A stretch of DNA of 64,000 bases from Oehlia diaphana (lineage: Eukaryota; Glomeromycota; Glomeromycetes; Glomerales; Glomeraceae), in assembly GCA_003833135.1 (NCBI GenBank), contig QZLH01000003.1:278701-342700 (forward strand), read 5' to 3'. Position numbers and translations under genes: made by a program. Below are positions 58,803 through 64,000 of this stretch, in pieces; position 1 is the stretch's first letter, and each line of letters opens with the position of its first letter. A model generated the notes under the pieces. The model saw nothing but the letters and a program-made list of their open reading frames with translations. It had not been told where the DNA came from and searched no databases.

Positions 58803-61800
58803 ATGAGTCAACAAATAAAAGAAGAAAATAAATTTCAAAATAATTATTTAAACGAGATATCACCAGTTCTGAATGTTTTAGCAACATTAAAATCGAAGAA
58901 ATTTAAAAAATTGGAAACAATAAAAGAAATACTATCTAACCTACAATCGTTAATTCAGCCATCTAAGTTGAGTAGAATAGAACCAAGTAAACAAGCTGTA
59001 TTAAATGATGATGATTTCAGATGGAATATTAGTTTATATGAGGGTCAGCCTTTTGTGGATACTTCCGTAAACGATCGGAATGATCGTAGCTCTCGTGTAA
59101 ATTTATCGAATTTTAATTCTGACGTTGAACTTTATGAGTCTCTACGACCATCAGATATATGTATTAATTTTCCAGTCGCTGAAATAACTTTTACTGCTGA
59201 TTCATCAGAATCTTTTTCAAACTTTATAAATGACGATGAAGGAAAATTATATGAAATGTATGGTCATCTATTTCCAATAAAGATTTTAATTGGTAATAAA
59301 TTATTTTTCAATGGGCTTGAATCGGTCAATTCAAAACAAATCGGCATTTTTTACTCTTACTTAACTTGGGCATGTGATTCAGCTAAAAATAAAAAAGTAA
59401 TTCCATTTAATAACCTGGCCGCCACTCGGAATTTTTTTCCAAAAATAATAACAACAGACGGAATAAATTTAGATACTCATGAAAAATTAACCGATTGGAT
59501 GAATAATTTATACCAAGATGATACGGATAAAATAATTTCTAATAATAATTTCGTTCCATTAAAATTCGATACAACATCACTTGTAGATGAGAAACAACTC
59601 GGAGTTGATAATTTTAAAGAGGAATTAACTTTAGAAAATTGGGTTAAATATTCAAAATACGTAAGATGGGTTAAAGAATTTCAACTTTTTCAAGGGTTAT
59701 TAATAATTGATCAAAATTTTGAATTAAAAATTTGCAAGGAAAAAGCTATTGATTTAATTAATTTTGCCAATATAGAATCAAGTAATAAATTTTATTTAGA
59801 AATTATGAAACCTACAACCATTTTAGAAGAAATATTGATTAATAATAACATCTTTTCAGCTAATAGTTATGAAGATATAAGCTCTTTTCCGTTTATTAAA
59901 GTTTCAGATGATCCAAGTTATCAAGATTATGTACACTTTTTGATAAAATGTGAACGATATAAAATTTCATTAAGTAGAGATAATATTAAACCTTCAGAAA
60001 AGCTTAGAAAAGATATAGATAAAGCACTTGAAAGTATGACACCACTTATATGTTTGCAAAAAGTTTTCGACAAATATGGATGGTTTATTTCATTAAATAT
60101 TTCATTAGGAAAATCTCTTAAGAATAATATCATAGGAAATTTATCTAATATATCGAAAAAGATTGATTTGGCATTACCGGTGTTTGAATCTTTAGCACCA
60201 CATTTAAAAGATTACGGTATTAATTGTCTTTTAACGCAAAAAGGAGAAATTATTGAAGAAAATGATTTACCCGAATGGATTCAAAATGCAGAGGATGACT
60301 TAGAAGTTATTGAACTCAATAATATAATTCCTTTATATAATATTCTTGAAGTGGAACAAACGAAGAGGATAGAAACTGTTTTGAATGAACAAGATAAATT
60401 TAAGATTATAATGACTGGAAGAATTGATTTAAAGGATTCAGATATTACTAAGCAGATAATTACTATAAGTATAGAACCATCGTTAGATAATAAAAACTAC
60501 GAAGTTTTTGGATCAATTGTTTCAAATAATAATTCAAAATTAAATGATATTTTTATTACATTTGGATCATATGAAATTAATAGATTTTCCGTGACAATAG
60601 GAACTTCGAAAAATACAGATATAAGTATAGAGGAATGTTATATTGTATGGATGATAATCGGAAATCCTTCAGAATTATCGGTATTTTATCCGAACAATCG
60701 AGAAATACAGGTCGATTGTTTAAAGAGGACTATTACATTACAACGCAACAATCCTTCCTATTCAATTAAAACTTCTCATCAATTATCTCAAAGATATGAT
60801 ATCTCTATTAAATGTTTTGAGCCTATAAATATCGAGTTAACTGGATGGTCAAAGAACTGTGTTTATTTAGATATTCCAAATTCAAGTATAGTTAATTCAA
60901 CTCAATTTAATGTTGAAGTAGCTATTTGCACTCTATTACATTCAGGTTGTGAAAATTCAAAGATTGATATTAATGGAATTGGATATTCTATGGGATATAT
61001 TTTAGATAAAAAATAATTATAGGGGTATGTTATCTTTTTTTTTTTTATTTAATAACAAATAATATGAACAAATTATAAATTTTCAAATTAATCGAAAATT
61101 TTGTTACAGACCCACAATTAGAGCAAACAAATACACATAAATACTTGGACAAGCAATATCCAATAAAAGGAGATAGAACAAACCTAAATGAATTAAAAAT
61201 GACTAATGAAAATTTAGAAGGCCATTTGGATTTATCCGATTTTATTAATTTAAAAAAATTAGACTGTTCTAATAATAAATTAACTAGTCTGGATATTAGT
61301 AAAAATGAGAGGTTAACTGAAATTAATTGTTCCCAAAATAATTTAATTAGTTTAGATTTAAGTAATTGTTTAAATCTTAAATCTGTTACAGCTAATTGTA
61401 ATCGACTTAATGAGTTAAAACTACCTGTTATTGAAAATAGTGACAAATTGGAGTATTTAAATTTGCTTGATAATTCATTTTCTCAAAAATTAAATTGTTT
61501 TGGCCGTTTAATTAATTTAAAAGATCTCCACATAGGAAACACTAATGAAGGTAGAATCAAACAAGGCATATATAACCATTTTTATGGTAGTTTGAAACCT
61601 TTAAAAAATACAATTAAAATAGAAAATTTAAGTATTAATAATACTGATATAGATTCTGGTTTAGAATACTTACCTGATAGTATTAAAATTTTTCAGTGCT
61701 CAGCTGATAAAAGACCAGAAGCTGAAGTTATAAGAATATTTGAACAACTTAAGATTTACACTATGAGTTCTAATGATGCTTCTCAAGGTAGATATAATTT

Positions 61801-63154
61801 GAAAGCATGGAAAAAAAATTGGAAATTAATTAAAGAAAATGAGACTCTCCAAAATCAAATCAAACATGTTGAAAAATTAACTTTAGATGCTAAACTTATA
61901 GAACTTGAAGATGAAAACAATAGCTTGCATAAAAAATAAGAGGAGTTGAAGAAAGAAAATAAACAGTTAGACGAAAAATTAACGAATCTGGGACAAGAAA
62001 CCAATAATTTGAATCAAATGGTCAAGGAATTAAATGCAAAATTGAATCAACAATATGAAGTTCATAGACAGACTGAGCAACAAATAAAAGAAAAAGAGAA
62101 GAAGCTAGGATCTCTTATTGCCGCGAAATTAGTGGAAAAAGAAGATTTAGAAAACGAAATAAAAGCATTAAAAGATGATTTAAAGATCAAAGAGGATGAT
62201 ATAAAAGAATCAGAAAAACAATTGGAAGAAAAAAGTAAGGAATTAAAAATTAATGAAGATAAAACTACCGACTTAGAAAATGAGCTAAACAAGGTCAAAT
62301 TATCTTTGTCTAAAATTGAAGCTAAAAAAATTGAATTGAACGATCTCAGAAAAAAATTAAAACACGAGGGATTCTTTTCTAAAGCAAGTACATCTGAACT
62401 GAGAAAGAAAGTGGATGACTTGGAGAAGGACCTAAAATCGTCACAAAGTAAAAAAGAAAAACTCGAAGCTAAAGCCAAAACAATGGAGGATAAATGTGAA
62501 AAGAACAGAAAAACCAGGGAAGCCCTTCAAGATGAACAAATTAGGCATAGAGAGAATCTCGAAAAACTTCAGGAGGATAAAGAAAATTTACAATGTGATC
62601 TTAAAAAACAGAAAAACAACTTAAAAGAAAATGAGGAAACTATTAGTAACCTCCGACAACAAAGCGAAAAGAAAATTATCGATATCAATAACAAATTGAA
62701 AGAAAAGGAGGAACTTATTAGCGAGCTCAAACGACAAAATGAGAAGATTAATAATGAAATGAAAAATAAAGAAGAAAACTTAAGAGAAAAGGAGAAATTT
62801 ATTAACTAGCTCAAACAACAAAATGACAAGAAAATTGCTGCCCTTAATAATGAAATAAAAAATAGAGAGGAATTTATTGATAAGTTAAATGGAGAAAAAA
62901 AGGATATAAGTGGGTTGCTTTCTCAAATTCAAACTCAACAAACCGAGTTAAGTGGATTAGTTAATAAAATTGATAAAAAACATGATCTTGGTAAAAGAGG
63001 GAAGCTTTTAATAGATAATATTTTGAAAAATCAAGAAAATGTTATTCTAACTAACGATAACTCTGCTTCTGAAGAACTTGAGAAAATTAGACGAAAATTG
63101 ATTGAAAAACACGATTTACCTGAAGAAGAAATTGAAGATATTCTGCTTAATTAA
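58803..63154 (+). pseudogene. Large LRR and coiled-coil protein gene, broken by one frame error and two stops
   Basis: The first exon starts at ATG 58803 (the upstream extension begins with TTG). It reads 737 codons to a TAA at 61016. Splicing GG|GTATG (61024) to TACAG|ACCC (61110) would restore frame only if one A is absent from ATAAAAAATAA at 61007. The second exon has leucine-rich repeats (about 61160-61700: KLDCSNNKLTSLDI, EINCSQNNLISLDL and so on, then NTDIDSGLEYLPDSI) and a long coiled coil (61800-63000) rich in KELEEKxK heptads. Two in-frame stops lie in the coil: TAA at 61937 and TAG at 62807, the latter where a sister repeat has GAG (SELKRQNEK against N-stop-LKQQND). The N-terminal region has IVWMIIGNPSELSVFYP and ITFGSYEINRF, resembling a large lineage-specific family, possibly the DUF7431 type. 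Product unknown. Confidence 0.7.
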
Positions 63155-64000
63155 GCAAGAGAAAAAAATTAAATTAGAAATGCAACTCAAGTCCTTAATA
63201 AATTAGGAATAAGACCACGTTAATATTATGCAGTTTTCATGGGTCATTTATGTAGTACTTTTGTTATAAAAGTTTTTACTCGTTAGTAATTCAATTTCTA
63301 AAATTGAACGAGTAATATTCAAGATATCGAATTCATAGGAAAAGCTTTTCTACAAATTGGAGAAATTCACATCCAGCATTGAAATCTTTTGGTCTATTTT
63401 TTAAGCCTCACTTACACTTCTATTTCTCGTATATTTACAAGTAATTTTTGAAAACTACATGTCAAATTAGTTAAATAGATAATATTTAATATTTCCGACC
63501 CTATTTATTATCTTTGAATGATTTAAAAATTGGTTAAAGTCTGGTCTTAATTTATTTTGAAGTTCTTTATGGTTGGATAGCTAGATTATTCTCGAAATTT
63601 GAAGAATTTCAAACCTTATCTCCAAGTTCATAGGTTAGTTCCTTAATAGTTGAATTCAGTTTTTTTTAGGTAACTAGAATATGCGATTTGCTGGGGGACT
63701 TCGTCCCCCAAATATAACTTTTATAATTAAAAAAATTCTTTGATATAAATAAATTGAATTGTGTGTAAAATATTACTGAATAATAAAATTTTATTATAAT
63801 AGACCCTATAAAAAATCGTGTTTTTAATAAGGCTTTACAATTTTTTCTTAAAAATAATGTATCTAATCTATATAGAGATATGGAAAATGCACAATTCCAT
63901 ATCGCAAAAATGCATCATTTGCATGATTTGACTATAATTTATACTGAATTTATATTGAATTAATCACAGAAATTACATAATTTGAACATAGAATTTACAT
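63155..64000. other. Gene-free end of the window
   Basis: No gene is visible. It includes a strong GC hairpin at 63692-63710, and near 63804 an ACCCTATAAAAAATCG start of a possible further CCCTATAAAAAA-type MITE. Confidence 0.5.
63692..63710. repeat. Perfect 8-bp GC hairpin
   Basis: TGGGGGAC and GTCCCCCA are separated by a TTC loop, a perfect 8-bp stem in an AT-rich setting. It lies about 540 bp after the LRR gene. It may be a structural end of a repeat; terminator function cannot be shown. Confidence 0.7.

Noticed and set aside
62062..62478. 138-codon minus-strand open frame, Ser/Phe rich
   Set aside because: It is the antisense of the Lys/Glu-rich coiled coil; such shadows are expected.
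1..64000. tRNA, rRNA or CRISPR features
   Set aside because: No GGTTCGA-type tRNA arm with matching acceptor, no rRNA-like block and no regularly spaced repeat array was found by reading; a tRNAscan or Rfam run could still find one.

Overview
This window looks like nuclear DNA of an arbuscular mycorrhizal fungus of the Rhizophagus irregularis type. It is very AT-rich with long poly(A)/poly(T) runs, sparse genes with short GT-AG introns, and many small inverted-repeat elements. Its protein types are ones expanded in that lineage: a zinc-ribbon protein kinase, an F-box/LRR protein, a methyltransferase of the LDIGCG type, a phospholipase D, and a large LRR plus coiled-coil protein. The species call comes from remembered family resemblance, not a database search.

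Layout. 1-20.5 kb has no intact gene. It holds miniature inverted-repeat elements (MITEs), a polypurine tract, decayed pieces of a zinc-ribbon kinase (9.3, 12.6, 13.2 kb) and one nearly full-length kinase pseudogene (16.4-17.6 kb). 20.5-25.4 kb carries an unrecognised 203-residue protein and an F-box-like protein, with more MITEs between. 26.7-30.1 kb is a tail-to-tail pair of paralogous seven-membrane-segment proteins, three exons each with identical intron phases, around an assembly gap of 354 N. 32.6-33.9 kb is a five-exon methyltransferase one base out of frame. 37.7-38.7 kb holds kinase and hAT-transposase debris. 39.9-43.1 kb is an intact 14-exon phospholipase D of 708 residues with a 9-base micro-exon coding part of the first HKD motif.

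44.0-46.7 kb is a head-to-head pair of related genes. I read their proteins as PD-(D/E)XK nuclease-like domains with a short hydrophobic C-terminal tail. One has an apparent +1 frame error. The other is intact but has Asn where the catalytic Asp is expected. This pair is the best candidate here for an undescribed system. 47.5-48.5 kb has a 416-bp Mutator-like MITE with a 9-bp target duplication, then two more repeats. 48.5-50.0 kb is an intact zinc-ribbon kinase. 53.3-56.3 kb is a decayed, less AT-rich coding-like region, probably an old transposable element. 57.0-58.7 kb is MITEs and diverged repeats. 58.8-63.2 kb is a large LRR/coiled-coil gene broken by one frame error and two in-frame stops.

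The genes do not form a pathway. The common theme is gene-family birth and death among transposable elements. Three otherwise intact genes each differ by one base from an open frame, so assembly indel errors must be separated from real pseudogenes before any broken call is trusted. All exon models were built by hand from splice sites and checked only for reading-frame arithmetic.
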